A stretch of DNA of 64,000 nucleotides. Origin: Maribacter aestuarii (GTDB lineage: Bacteria > Bacteroidota > Bacteroidia > Flavobacteriales > Flavobacteriaceae). The position numbers were made by a program, and so were the translations under genes. Every line of letters starts with the position of its first letter. Position 1 is the first letter of the stretch. Positions 38,701 through 47,377 of the stretch are shown in pieces. The stretch covers positions 1,254,501-1,318,500 of the forward strand of contig NZ_CP107031.2 in the NCBI RefSeq assembly GCF_027474845.2, given 5' to 3'. The notes below the pieces were generated by a model. It ran no database searches and was not told the origin of the DNA. It saw nothing but the letters and a program-made list of their open reading frames with translations.

Positions 38701-39461
38701 ACGGGCACCGGTACAGGTAATTTCTTGGGATAAAACTGTTTTTTTAAAGAATATTCCCCACCATGTGGCCCATAGCTGAACATAGGATGGTGCATGGCTA
38801 TAATCGTTGTTTTTTGGCGGTTATCCTTAATTACATCTTCCAATTCCAACAAGAATTTACTTCTACTCTTAATGTCGCACTTGTCATTTATATCCGGCCT
38901 TTTATCCCAATTGGTCAAGTACCACTCCGTGTCCAAGGCAATGAGGACTACTTGCTCACTTATCTCAACAACATCAATGGGACATCCGTTTTTCGGCAAA
39001 AATGCGTCCTTATCGTCCAACATTTCCTTTATGTATTCCTCCTCACGTTCCAAGCCAATTAAACCTTCGGTATACCAATCGTGGTTTCCAGGAATGAAGA
39101 GGGGTTTCCCCTTAAAATTATCCAAGGTTTTCAGCTGGGCATCCAAATGACTTTTTGCTTCGAGATAGGCAACAGTAGAGTCCTTAGGGTCAGGCAAACC
39201 AGCAGGGTAAATGTTATCCCCAAGAAATATTGCAGTACTGTTTTCCTCTGCCCTGTCCAACCTTTCCTTAAATATCTTAAGAGCAGGATTCATTCCCCCG
39301 ATTGGGGAAAGGCCGGCATCTCCTATTAGGTAAAAGGTATGGATTACTTCCTTTTCAATCTCAATATCCTTTGCATCGGATTCATTGGCATATTTAGCCT
39401 TATACGTTGCGCATCCAGTTAAAAAAAGAAGTAAGAGAATCCAAGCGCAATATTTTTTCAT
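35751..39461 (-). CDS. Metallophosphoesterase fused to outer-membrane barrel
   Basis: 1,236 residues from ATG 39461 (MKKYCAWILL, lipobox Cys17); a longer frame to 39572 would run into the divergent gene. The calcineurin-like phosphoesterase domain (about 40-330) has GD.G at residue 47, GDN at 81, GNHD at 125-128, MHHPMF and SGHEHT, i.e. all metal ligands. The middle region (about 400-830) is uncharacterised, and the last ~350 residues form a BamA/D15-like surface-antigen barrel ending FTFGLGFGF. This places a phosphoesterase at the outer membrane, perhaps for phosphate scavenging from organic phosphates. Substrate unknown. Confidence 0.85.
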   Translation of the reverse strand: MKKYCAWILLLLFLTGCATYKAKYANESDAKDIEIEKEVIHTFYLIGDAGLSPIGGMNPALKIFKERLDRAEENSTAIFLGDNIYPAGLPDPKDSTVAYLEAKSHLDAQLKTLDNFKGKPLFIPGNHDWYTEGLIGLEREEEYIKEMLDDKDAFLPKNGCPIDVVEISEQVVLIALDTEWYLTNWDKRPDINDKCDIKSRSKFLLELEDVIKDNRQKTTIIAMHHPMFSYGPHGGEYSLKKQFYPKKLPVPVPVLGTFINVLRSTSGASIEDLNNKRYRELRNKVTTLAQFSEKVIFTSGHEHTLQYIVEKNTPQIVSGSGAKESAVSLKNGARFVTGSMGYATLEIYDDGSSRVRFYGVDEDEKEKFLFTSAVLPPDFPEATRTYPDTFPEKVKASVYTEEEIDKSGFFKTIWGERYRKYYGTKVNVPVVTIDTLYGGLTPVKKGGGHQSKSLRLRHKNGKEYVMRALRKSAELYLQSMAFQEQYVLEDLKETYTQELLEDFYTGSHPYAPFVIGKLSDAVGIYHTNPILFYVPKHEALGGYNATFGDELYMIEEHAGDGHGNLESFGYANELKSTDSMLEDLRDDEKYDVDRKGYLRARFFDMAIGDWDRHVDQWRWAEFKEGNKIIYRPVPRDRDQAFSKMGDGALMNLATRIIPGLRIMEGFNEEIRNVKGFNSSPKTYVLDLALLSETTKEEWLEEARYLKENLNEDDIDEAFKIFPEEIWDSTLTEIKKILLSRLDNIEDTAEEYYDILNKFAVVTGTDKDDWFEINRLSPTETEVKVFRIIDGEKKKMFFDKTFNSSSTKEIWIYGLDDDDIFTVQNEKKIGGIKVRLIGGQNNDIYKVDHGKGITIYDYKSKPNTFQDVNNTRIKLTDDYNVNTYRPLNIRSSSNQLIPTIGFNPDDGVRIGVSNTYTYNGFRQNPFTQQHTISGSFYFATSGINLSYTGEFAELFENWNFEVRSRYTTPNFAVNFFGYGNNTINLDDELDLDFNRVRIRNLEFAPSFVWRGHLGAKFRTGFSYESIEVEETEGRFINTFYQQNGEETQNNFAGIHAEYSYANRDNQGFPTVGMSTMLKVGFKDNLSIDGRNFGYVIPSISFDYKLIPSGRLVLATKWKGHFNIGNGYEFYQAASIGGIDGLRGFRNQRFTGKTAYYQNTDLRFSLRKMRTRILPTSLGFFAGYDYGRVWFPNISSNRWHTSYGGGFFLNGSDILSINIALFNSEDGARFTFGLGFGF

Positions 39462-39519
39462 ATGAAAGTTCCTGTGTTTAAATTTTCGTAATTTGGACAA
39501 TTCAAATCCAAAATCTAGT

Positions 39520-40722
39520 ATGTCGGATATTGTTTCAAAAACAGAAAAATTCGTTGTAGAATTATTATCCAACGAACTAGACCCAAATTACTTATATCAT
39601 AATTTAAGACATACCCAGCGAGTCGTTAAAAATACTAAAGAATTATTAGATTCATGTACGCTATCGGAAAAGGAAAAGGAAGCAATAGAGTTAGCTGCGT
39701 GGCTGCACGACACCGGCTATACAAAGGGTACTGAGAATCACGAAAAGGTTAGTTGTGCTATTGCAAAAGAGTTTTTAACCGAACAAGCTTGTGAGCAACA
39801 AACCATCCAAAACATTTCGGATATTATCATGGCAACGGCCCGTTATGCGGAACCAAAAACACTTTCTGAAAAAATAATAAGGGATGCGGATTCTTCGCAT
39901 TTTGCCCAGAAAAGCTATATGGAAACCTCCGATCTGTTGCGGGAGGAACTGCGCCTATTGGGTATTGCAAATTATTCCCACAAAGAGTGGCTAGAGGCCA
40001 ATATAAAAATGTTTCGTACGGAACATCGATTTTATACGGATTATGCCAAGGAAAACTGGCAAGCCGGAAAGGATAAAAATCTAAGGCGACTCATAAAGGA
40101 TAAAAAATCTGAAAAGGAAATTGCTAAAAAGGAAGCCCTAAAGGCAAAATATAAGGGCGAGAGTCCCGATCGTGGAATTCAGACGTTGTTCAGGGTAACT
40201 TTAAAAAACCATATTACCTTAAGCGATATTGCAGACACCAAGGCCAATATTCTATTATCCGTTAATGCGATAATTATTTCACTGGCATTATCCAATCTTA
40301 TCCCCAAATTGGACAACCCATCCAATGACTACTTGATATACCCTACCGTGATTTTCGTCGTTTTTAGTGTCATTTCCATGATTCTTGCCGTATTGGCAAC
40401 TCGGCCCAATGTTACAAGTGGTGAATTTACTGAAGAGGATGTACGACAAAAAAGAGTTAACCTCTTATTCTTTGGTAATTTTCATAAAATGAAATTGGCA
40501 GATTACGAATGGGCCATAAATGAACTCGTAAAAGACAAAGACTATATTTATTCTTCGCTTACAAAGGACCTTTACTATTTGGGCTTGGTGCTGAACAAGA
40601 AATATAGGCTGTTGCGATGGACCTATACCATATTTATGATAGGCATGATTGTCTCGGTATTGGCTTTTGCCATTTTCTTTAAATTCTTTGGGCCTGAGCG
40701 AACGATGGGTATTGTATCTTAA
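39520..40722 (+). CDS. HD phosphohydrolase fused to Pycsar-effector-type membrane domain
   Basis: 400 residues from ATG 39520; the TTG at 39493 would add nine residues. N-terminal HD domain (about 1-190) with an apparently intact metal site: H31, H63-D64 (WLHDTGY) and D122/D124 (IRDADSSHF). After a charged linker follows a domain resembling PycTM/DUF5706 (about 220-400; LFRVTLKNHITLSDIADTKA then three hydrophobic helices near 243-262, 272-295 and 368-390). PycTM effectors respond to cyclic pyrimidine nucleotides in Pycsar defence; here no cyclase gene is adjacent. The fusion suggests membrane-linked nucleotide turnover; role is inferred. Divergent from the barrel phosphoesterase with a 58-nt spacer. 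Confidence 0.8.
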   Translation: MSDIVSKTEKFVVELLSNELDPNYLYHNLRHTQRVVKNTKELLDSCTLSEKEKEAIELAAWLHDTGYTKGTENHEKVSCAIAKEFLTEQACEQQTIQNISDIIMATARYAEPKTLSEKIIRDADSSHFAQKSYMETSDLLREELRLLGIANYSHKEWLEANIKMFRTEHRFYTDYAKENWQAGKDKNLRRLIKDKKSEKEIAKKEALKAKYKGESPDRGIQTLFRVTLKNHITLSDIADTKANILLSVNAIIISLALSNLIPKLDNPSNDYLIYPTVIFVVFSVISMILAVLATRPNVTSGEFTEEDVRQKRVNLLFFGNFHKMKLADYEWAINELVKDKDYIYSSLTKDLYYLGLVLNKKYRLLRWTYTIFMIGMIVSVLAFAIFFKFFGPERTMGIVS

Positions 40723-40729
40723 TTTCTGG

Positions 40730-43102
40730 TTATTCCTTTAAGGCTTGCATCAAATCCTCGTAGGTATAGGTTTTCTCAGGTTTTTCTTCTGTTTTATACA
40801 AGATTTCTGCCCGAATCGCTTTTAAACCTGAGACACCTTGCAATCCTTCTAACTCAACGATATCAATATTATCCGTGAAATATCCTTTGGATTTCAAGAA
40901 CTTAATATAACGCAGATATTCCAGCTCATCCTTTTTTTGAGAATATACAATGGACATCTTACCTGTTTGCGTCAAACGTTCATTGGTTCCCTTTATATAG
41001 GATTTATCTATCCGTTTTTTAATAACCTCATAGCGGGCATTATACGTTCCGTCAACATCAAACTGCTTTTCATCCATCCTGAATCGTATGGATAGTGACG
41101 TATTATAGACAAGGATAAGGGAAGTTGCATCCAACTGTATGGGAAGTTTGGGCTTTAAAGCATAGTGCGTATTCTCCATATCGCACATTACTTGTAACTG
41201 CCATAACCGTAGATTATTAAGGTACAATTCATTAAATTCTTGTCCTCCGGCAATAGAATTACCGATGTACATATTGTGTTCAACACCATCCGTTTTGTAC
41301 CGTTCAAAATAATGTGGGAACATGGCTTGGGCAGCTTCTTGCTTCTTGTCTATAACAGATGCTAATTCTTTGTTGATTAACATAACGCTTTCATCGTAAT
41401 TCTTACGATGATCATAGTAAGACTCGGTCGACATATCTATTTTAGCTTCATAAGCCAAGATATGTTTATTGATTTCTTGATCGGATTTCTTTAAATGCGC
41501 AAAAACAGGATTGATTTCTTCTTTGACAAAATCAAAAATGGCCTGTTCGCTATTCGTGTATAACATCTCCTTTATGCTGTCCAAATGATTTCCGACTCGG
41601 AATTTCAACTCCTCATAAATGGGGAGTTTGAATTTTTCAAAAGCAGCCTCCAAAACGCTCTTAATCTCGGAAAGCTGAATCATTAAATCTCGCTGTATCG
41701 CATTATTACGAGCCTTTGACGAATCCTTAATATCTATTTGACCAAATAGGGGATAAACATCCTTGAATACGATTTCTTTAAATGAAGGCTGTCTTCCCTC
41801 CAATTGCTCCTTAATGAAATGTTTAGCCTCTTCTTGAAATCTCCAATAAACAGAGGAATGAACGGAAGTACATTCATTCTGTATAACGGCATCGATAAGG
41901 TTTTCTTCCTCAACCTTGGATCTCACTACGGCCGATACTATAAACGGCATAACATCATCTAATTTCTTGGCATTTACACCGTTCAGCACATTTTTTTTGT
42001 CGGCAGCTATTTCTAACACGCCCAATAGAGAACCTTCAAACGCAATGGGAGCAAAAATTGCACTCTTTATTCCCTGTTGCTTTAAAGCCTTGTAAGGATC
42101 CATACCTCCGGATTTTTCTTCATATTTATCCACATCGCTAATGGCAAAATAATCGTTATCCTTTAAAATTTTGTTATAGGAATACTGGCAGAGCGCGTCC
42201 TTGCATTCCTGTGTATCCTTGCCATTTAGAATAAAACTGGAGATACCCTTACCATAAACTGGTTCAAAACGGTCTTCGTTAGGATTGTAGGTGACAAAGC
42301 CAACCTTTAAATCCGGCAACCGGAAAAATGACCGAAAGGTTTCCTGCAGGTCGGCCATAAAATTGTCACTACCCCTTTTATCACTAGCGATCAATTCTGA
42401 TTTTATCTCGGAAATGGAGTGTTCCGCCGTAACATCGAACATATTGGAAATAACAAACCCTTTGGATATAAAACTTTCCGGTGGAATCTTTTCCATCCAT
42501 AGGTCAATATTATCAGGATTTTCCAAAAGTTCATCCACATCATCCTGGGTTATTTCCTTTGATTTTTCGGTCGGATGTAACTCCAGAAAATCAGCATTAT
42601 ACAGAATACGATAGTGGTGCATTACACCATTGGCATTGGGGATGTCATAAAAGAAAGGCCTGCTGAAATCCAACTTAAATCCGTAGTAGAAATTGAGGAT
42701 TACGATACAGCCCATAATATAGTCTATGCCCTCTTCTTGATTTCTAAGTACGGGCTCAAAACCGGGTCCAGCTTCGTTTATTATTTTCTGAAATCTATTT
42801 GAAGTGTTGAAAAACACATCATAATAAGGCAATGAAGCGGCTTTTATTTCATTGTCACTCAGTAATGGCGGAAAACTATCCTGAAGAATTAAACTTATAA
42901 TATCTTTATGCTTATCCAGCAACGAAACATCCTGAAAACCATCCCTAAGTTCTGGATAAGGTTCTTGTGCCTTAAGGATTTCTTTGGCGCGCTGAGCCAA
43001 TATTTTGTCGTCGCCTTCTGCCAACGCCTCGTAATGCTTCAATAGTTTTTCAAAACTAACGAGGGGCTTAATCGGCATTATTTTATCCTTACCTTTCATC
43101 AT
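40730..43102 (-). CDS. Large GAF-domain protein
   Basis: 790 residues, no signal peptide or membrane helix. A GAF-like ligand-binding domain lies at about 245-395 (FRLPDLKVGFVTYNP ... YFAISDVDKYEE ... IKSAIFAPIAFEGSLLGVLEIA). The N- and C-terminal parts are helical and unassigned; the C-terminal third has LDATSLILVYNTSLSIRFRM and a long coiled-coil-rich linker precedes it. GAF domains bind cyclic nucleotides or other small molecules. No output domain (kinase, cyclase, HTH) is visible. Its stop is 7 nt from the stop of the HD-PycTM gene (convergent). Starts at one of two adjacent ATGs (43102/43099). Confidence 0.75.
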   Translation of the reverse strand: MMKGKDKIMPIKPLVSFEKLLKHYEALAEGDDKILAQRAKEILKAQEPYPELRDGFQDVSLLDKHKDIISLILQDSFPPLLSDNEIKAASLPYYDVFFNTSNRFQKIINEAGPGFEPVLRNQEEGIDYIMGCIVILNFYYGFKLDFSRPFFYDIPNANGVMHHYRILYNADFLELHPTEKSKEITQDDVDELLENPDNIDLWMEKIPPESFISKGFVISNMFDVTAEHSISEIKSELIASDKRGSDNFMADLQETFRSFFRLPDLKVGFVTYNPNEDRFEPVYGKGISSFILNGKDTQECKDALCQYSYNKILKDNDYFAISDVDKYEEKSGGMDPYKALKQQGIKSAIFAPIAFEGSLLGVLEIAADKKNVLNGVNAKKLDDVMPFIVSAVVRSKVEEENLIDAVIQNECTSVHSSVYWRFQEEAKHFIKEQLEGRQPSFKEIVFKDVYPLFGQIDIKDSSKARNNAIQRDLMIQLSEIKSVLEAAFEKFKLPIYEELKFRVGNHLDSIKEMLYTNSEQAIFDFVKEEINPVFAHLKKSDQEINKHILAYEAKIDMSTESYYDHRKNYDESVMLINKELASVIDKKQEAAQAMFPHYFERYKTDGVEHNMYIGNSIAGGQEFNELYLNNLRLWQLQVMCDMENTHYALKPKLPIQLDATSLILVYNTSLSIRFRMDEKQFDVDGTYNARYEVIKKRIDKSYIKGTNERLTQTGKMSIVYSQKKDELEYLRYIKFLKSKGYFTDNIDIVELEGLQGVSGLKAIRAEILYKTEEKPEKTYTYEDLMQALKE

Positions 43103-43215
43103 GTCTTAATATGTCTACAAAAGCATCTTAAAATTACAAAACTACTGATAGAATTTTGTTAAAGGTTTCATTAGGTGGTCCTACACTTTTTCGGATATTT
43201 ATATAAATTTTGAAA

Positions 43216-44112
43216 ATGTCGTCCGCAAATAGACTTTCTAGAGCCTATAAAAATGCCAAAACCATCCCGTTTGATGATGATTCCAAGTTCATCCTATTTA
43301 GCGATTGTCATAGGGGGGACAACAGTTTTGCGGATGATTTTGCCAACAATAGGAACATCTATTTTCATGCACTAAAATTCTATTACAATGAAGGTTTCCA
43401 ATATTGTGAGTTAGGCGACGGCGATGAACTTTGGGAGAACATCCATTTTGAATCCATTTTTGAGGCCCACAAAAACGTTTTCAAACTACTTCGCCAATAC
43501 CATTTGGAAAATAGATTGCACATGATATGGGGCAATCATGACATGGTATATAAAGATGAGGCCTACGTTAAAAAACATCTCTCAAGTTATTTCGAACCCA
43601 TAGATGATAAGGACAAAGAGCTTTTTGAGGGCATCAGATACAACGAAGCATTAATTTTGAAACATACCAAAACGGAACAAGAATTATTTTTAGCACATGG
43701 GCATCAGGCCGATTGGTGGAACTATACCTTTTGGCGCTGGGGCCGATTTTTGGTAAGAGTTTTATGGAAACCCCTACAGGTCTGGGGTATTGCAGACCCG
43801 ACAAGTCCGGCAAAAAACTATACGGAACTGATAAAAGTCGAACGTCGGATTAAGAAATGGATACTTAAGAACGACCTGAAAATTACCATTGTTGGTCATA
43901 CACACAGACCGAGATTTCCGGAACCGGGCGATATTCCTTTTTTTAATGACGGTAGTTGTGTTCATCCAAGAAGTATTACGGGTATCGAAATTGAAAAAGG
44001 ACAAATATCATTGATCAAGTGGCAGATTTCTACTACCGAGGACGGGATACTTAGGGTAGTGCGGATTCTCTTGGAAGGGCCCCAAAAATTGACAGATTAT
44101 ATGAAGCATTAG
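43216..44112 (+). CDS. Calcineurin-like metallophosphoesterase
   Basis: 298 residues from ATG 43216 (MSSANRLSRAYKNA); a TTG two codons earlier is less likely. All phosphoesterase motifs are visible: SDCHRGD near residue 29, GDGDELWE near 65, IWGNHDM near 100, AHGHQADWW and GHTHRPRFP. The family hydrolyses phosphomonoesters or diesters, including cyclic nucleotides and UDP-diacylglucosamine; the SDCHRGD/GDGDELWE form is close to LpxH-like enzymes, but this is not decisive. Cytosolic. It is divergent from the GAF-domain gene and close to the HD-PycTM protein. Confidence 0.87.
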   Translation: MSSANRLSRAYKNAKTIPFDDDSKFILFSDCHRGDNSFADDFANNRNIYFHALKFYYNEGFQYCELGDGDELWENIHFESIFEAHKNVFKLLRQYHLENRLHMIWGNHDMVYKDEAYVKKHLSSYFEPIDDKDKELFEGIRYNEALILKHTKTEQELFLAHGHQADWWNYTFWRWGRFLVRVLWKPLQVWGIADPTSPAKNYTELIKVERRIKKWILKNDLKITIVGHTHRPRFPEPGDIPFFNDGSCVHPRSITGIEIEKGQISLIKWQISTTEDGILRVVRILLEGPQKLTDYMKH

Positions 44113-44254
44113 TAATGTTTAATATGAAGTTTCAATTCTAAAACCCTAAAGTTCAAAATATGCTGAGACAGTGCATCCGAAGATTAAAAATTAAATGGAG
44201 CCTATCTTTTTATGCTATATTTAAATCTTATTTCTAAAGATAATCAACCATACC

Positions 44255-45571
44255 ATGCCACTACTCATTGTAATTCTTGGAATAGTACTGCTCTTTATAT
44301 TAATTACAAGGTTTAAGCTCAACGCTTTCATCACCTTCATACTCGTTTCGCTTTTCGTCGGAATAGCCGAGGGTATGGAACCTGTTACCGTCATAGATTC
44401 CATTCAAAAAGGCATTGGCAATATCCTTGGATTCTTAGTAATCATTTTAGGCCTCGGGGCTATGCTAGGAAAATTGGTCGCGGACAGTGGCGCAGCTCAA
44501 AGAATCACGACCAAACTTGTCGATAAATTTGGAAAGAAGAATATTCAATGGGCCGTTGTACTCACTGGATTTATCGTAGGCATACCCATGTTCTATTCCG
44601 TAGGTTTTGTGATTTTAATCCCGCTGGTTTTTACCATTGCGGCGGCAACTGGGCTACCGCTACTCTATGTAGGCCTCCCTATGCTGGCCTCCCTTTCCGT
44701 AACTCATGGGTATTTACCTCCACACCCGGCGCCTACGGCAATTGCGGCTACCTTTAATGCGGATATTGGCAAAACCCTATTGTATGGGATTATTGTAGCC
44801 ATCCCTGCTATCATCGTTGCAGGACCTCTATTGTCACGAACCATGAAAAACATAAAAGCAACCCCACTTAAGGAGTTCTTGAACCCCGTAATTCTGAAGG
44901 ACGAAGAAATGCCCGGTACAGGAATCAGTATTTTTACCGCTCTGCTACCCGTTATTCTTATTGCCATAGCTGCTTTGGCAGCTCTTCTTCTACCGGATGG
45001 GTCGGTATTACAGGACATTTTGTTGTTCGTTGGCAATCCAGTTATTGCTATGCTCATTTCGGTTTTGGTGGCTATATATACTTTAGGTCTTGCCCGTGGT
45101 AAAAAAATGAAAGAAGTGATGGATTCCGTGGCCAGTGCCATAACGGGAATAACCATGGTACTATTGATTATAGCTGGAGCAGGTGCTTTAAAGCAAGTAC
45201 TTATAGACAGTGGTGTCAGTGAGTATATTGGAGCAATGCTCGATGGCTCTTCCATTTCTCCATTAATTTTAGCTTGGTTAATTGCCACTGTCATAAGGGT
45301 CTGTGTAGGATCCGCAACGGTCGCAGGACTTACGGCTGCCGGTATTGTGCTGCCTTTGGTAAACGGGACTGGCGTAAGTGCCGAACTCATGGTCCTGGCC
45401 ATAGGTTCCGGCAGTTTAATGCTCTCCCATGTGAACGATAGTGGTTTCTGGCTTTACAAAGAATATTTTAATTTATCGGTAAAGGATACGCTAAAAACAT
45501 GGACCGTTATGGAAACCACGGTGGGTGTAATGGGACTGATAGGTGTGCTCGTACTTAATATCTTCATTTGA
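44255..45571 (+). CDS. GntP-family proton symporter
   Basis: 438-residue polytopic permease with about 12 hydrophobic segments. GntP-family marks include GMLGKLVADSGAA-type sequence near residue 70, YSVGFVILIPLVF near residue 115 and HPAPTAIAATFNADIG near residue 155. Characterised members take up gluconate, or D-serine in the case of DsdX. The following RidA, D-threonine aldolase/D-serine dehydratase-type and dipeptidase genes favour a D-amino-acid-type substrate (inference). There is a 223-nt gap with a candidate promoter before the next gene, so the permease may be a separate unit. Confidence 0.92.
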   Translation: MPLLIVILGIVLLFILITRFKLNAFITFILVSLFVGIAEGMEPVTVIDSIQKGIGNILGFLVIILGLGAMLGKLVADSGAAQRITTKLVDKFGKKNIQWAVVLTGFIVGIPMFYSVGFVILIPLVFTIAAATGLPLLYVGLPMLASLSVTHGYLPPHPAPTAIAATFNADIGKTLLYGIIVAIPAIIVAGPLLSRTMKNIKATPLKEFLNPVILKDEEMPGTGISIFTALLPVILIAIAALAALLLPDGSVLQDILLFVGNPVIAMLISVLVAIYTLGLARGKKMKEVMDSVASAITGITMVLLIIAGAGALKQVLIDSGVSEYIGAMLDGSSISPLILAWLIATVIRVCVGSATVAGLTAAGIVLPLVNGTGVSAELMVLAIGSGSLMLSHVNDSGFWLYKEYFNLSVKDTLKTWTVMETTVGVMGLIGVLVLNIFI

Positions 45572-45748
45572 TCATAAGCACATAACCTATCATTAATCCT
45601 GAATAATTACTGATTTCACATCTACTAAATATCGTTTTATTGACTGTCTAATTCATATGCTTTTTTAAGTAGCGTCTCCCGAGATTAGAAGTACCTCTTT
45701 TTTCGTAAAGTTCTACACAAAAGAATAATTTGAGATTGGTTTTTAGGG

Positions 45749-45776
45749 TTGAAAAGACACTTATATCGTATCTTTT
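45749..45776 (+). promoter_or_regulatory. Candidate promoter of the RidA-D-TA-M19 operon
   Basis: TTG at 45749-45751, 17-nt spacer, then TATCTTTT at 45769-45776, one mismatch from TAnnTTTG; ends 18 nt before the ATG at 45795. Confidence 0.45.
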
Positions 45777-45794
45777 ACCTGTAAATTATAATTC

Positions 45795-46256
45795 ATGAAA
45801 CCATCAGAAAAAATAAAGGAACTTGGCCTAATTCTACCACCGGCACCTCCGCCAGCCGGTTTGTACAAACCTATATTGGTGGTTGAAAATTTTCTATATG
45901 TTTCCGGACAAGGACCAATGCTTAAGGATGGGTCCTTATACACTGGTCGCGTGGGAGAAACTCTGACGCTTGAACAGGGAAAAGAAGCTGCTAGACATGT
46001 AGCGCTTACAATGTTGGCAACCATCACGACCCACTTTGGGAGTTTAGACCGTATTAAAAGACTGGTAAAAACTTTGGGTATGGTCAACTGTACCCCGGAA
46101 TTTGGAGATCAGCCATTAGTCATTAATGGGTATAGTGAATTAATGTCCGATGTTTTTGGTCCTGAAAATGGCGTTGGCGTTAGAAGTGCAGTAGGCATGA
46201 TGCTTCCCGGTCAGGTAGCGGTTGAAATTGAGGCCATGTTCGAGCTACATAAATAA
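45795..46256 (+). CDS. RidA/YjgF-family protein (long subfamily)
   Basis: 153 residues, longer than the ~128-residue archetype and with a proline-rich PPAPPPAG stretch near the N-terminus. The core has YVSGQGP near residue 35 and GVGVRSAVGMMLPGQVAVEIEA near the C-terminus; R130 aligns with the Arg that RidA uses to hold enamine/imine substrates. RidA clears reactive 2-aminoacrylate made by PLP-dependent serine/threonine dehydratases. Seven nucleotides separate it from the PLP-enzyme gene, which fits that role. Confidence 0.88.
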   Translation: MKPSEKIKELGLILPPAPPPAGLYKPILVVENFLYVSGQGPMLKDGSLYTGRVGETLTLEQGKEAARHVALTMLATITTHFGSLDRIKRLVKTLGMVNCTPEFGDQPLVINGYSELMSDVFGPENGVGVRSAVGMMLPGQVAVEIEAMFELHK

Positions 46257-46263
46257 TCTTCCC

Positions 46264-47376
46264 ATGAACAATGAAAAATGGTTTCTTTTAAAGGATGCTG
46301 AATCCGTCATTTCTCCATCCCTATTGATATATCCGGATAGGATAAAGCACAATATAAAAACTATGGTAGACATGGCGGGTGGCCCGGAAAACTTGCGTCC
46401 CCATGTAAAAACACATAAGTGTGCTGAAATAATATCCATGCAATTGGAGCAAGGAATTACCAAGTTCAAGTGTGCCACAATAGCCGAAGCGGAATTATTG
46501 GCTTCCTGTAAAGCACCTGATGTCTTGCTAGCCATGCAACCTGTTGGGGCGAACATAGACCGTCTGCTGTCCTTAATTAAAACATTTCCGAAGGTAGCGT
46601 TCTCTGCGCTGGTCGACAACACCTCAACGGCTGACCTACTTGGTAGAAAGGCAGCCAAAAATGAGATTAAGCTTTCGTTGTTTATTGATTTGAACGTGGG
46701 AATGAATAGAACGGGAATAGCGCCAAATTTGGAAGCATTTAATCTTTACAAGTTTATATCGGAACAGTCAAATTTATCATTTGAAGGTTTACACTTATAT
46801 GACGGACATTTTAGAAATCCGGACCCCATAATACGAGAAAAGAATTGCGATGCAGCTTTTGAAACTGTCTTGGCATTAAAGAAAAAAATAATTGATGCTG
46901 GCCTTCCACAACCAGTTATTATCGCGGGTGGATCCCCTACTTTTCCTTTTCACGCCAAACGCGAAAATGTTATTGCAAGTCCCGGAACTACACTACTTTG
47001 GGACGCTGGCTATGGGGAACTATTCCCAGAAATGAACTTTCTTCCTGCAGCAGTTTTGTTTACACGTATCATCAGCAAACCAAAAGCGGGTATTATTTGT
47101 TTTGATTTAGGCCATAAATCCATTGCTCCCGAAATGGCCTTTCCAAGGGTACGATTTTTGACCTTAGATCACGGCAAACAAATAAGTCAGTCCGAAGAGC
47201 ACCTAGTGGTGGAATACGACGACCTTAAGATTTCTGAAGTGGGTGACGAACACTACGCTATCCCCAAACACATTTGTCCTACAGTCGCCAAGTATGAGTA
47301 CTTGCAAGTTGTGGAAAATGGTGGGATTGTAGACACTTGGAACGTAGCCGCACGTAACCATAAAATAACCATATAA
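46264..47376 (+). CDS. D-threonine aldolase/D-serine dehydratase-type PLP enzyme
   Basis: 370 residues from ATG 46264 (MNNEKWFLL). Fold-type III alanine-racemase-like barrel with the PLP lysine in RPHVKTHKC (K49) and a C-terminal domain with H-x-C (KHICPTV) that binds the metal in DSD1-like D-serine dehydratases and D-threonine aldolases. It should act on D-beta-hydroxy amino acids; whether it cleaves by retro-aldol or dehydrates cannot be told from sequence. The 46222 start of the longer frame overlaps ridA and is not supported by the family N-terminus. One nucleotide precedes the M19 gene. Confidence 0.9.
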   Translation: MNNEKWFLLKDAESVISPSLLIYPDRIKHNIKTMVDMAGGPENLRPHVKTHKCAEIISMQLEQGITKFKCATIAEAELLASCKAPDVLLAMQPVGANIDRLLSLIKTFPKVAFSALVDNTSTADLLGRKAAKNEIKLSLFIDLNVGMNRTGIAPNLEAFNLYKFISEQSNLSFEGLHLYDGHFRNPDPIIREKNCDAAFETVLALKKKIIDAGLPQPVIIAGGSPTFPFHAKRENVIASPGTTLLWDAGYGELFPEMNFLPAAVLFTRIISKPKAGIICFDLGHKSIAPEMAFPRVRFLTLDHGKQISQSEEHLVVEYDDLKISEVGDEHYAIPKHICPTVAKYEYLQVVENGGIVDTWNVAARNHKITI

Positions 47377-47377
47377 T

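Noticed and set aside
39520..40722. A complete Pycsar defence system
   Set aside because: No adenylate/guanylate-cyclase-type pyrimidine cyclase is encoded next to the effector-like gene, so a two-gene Pycsar operon cannot be claimed.
44704..45402. 232-codon antisense frame opposite the GntP gene
   Set aside because: Lies fully within a well-supported membrane transporter; composition is typical of a shadow frame and no motif is present.
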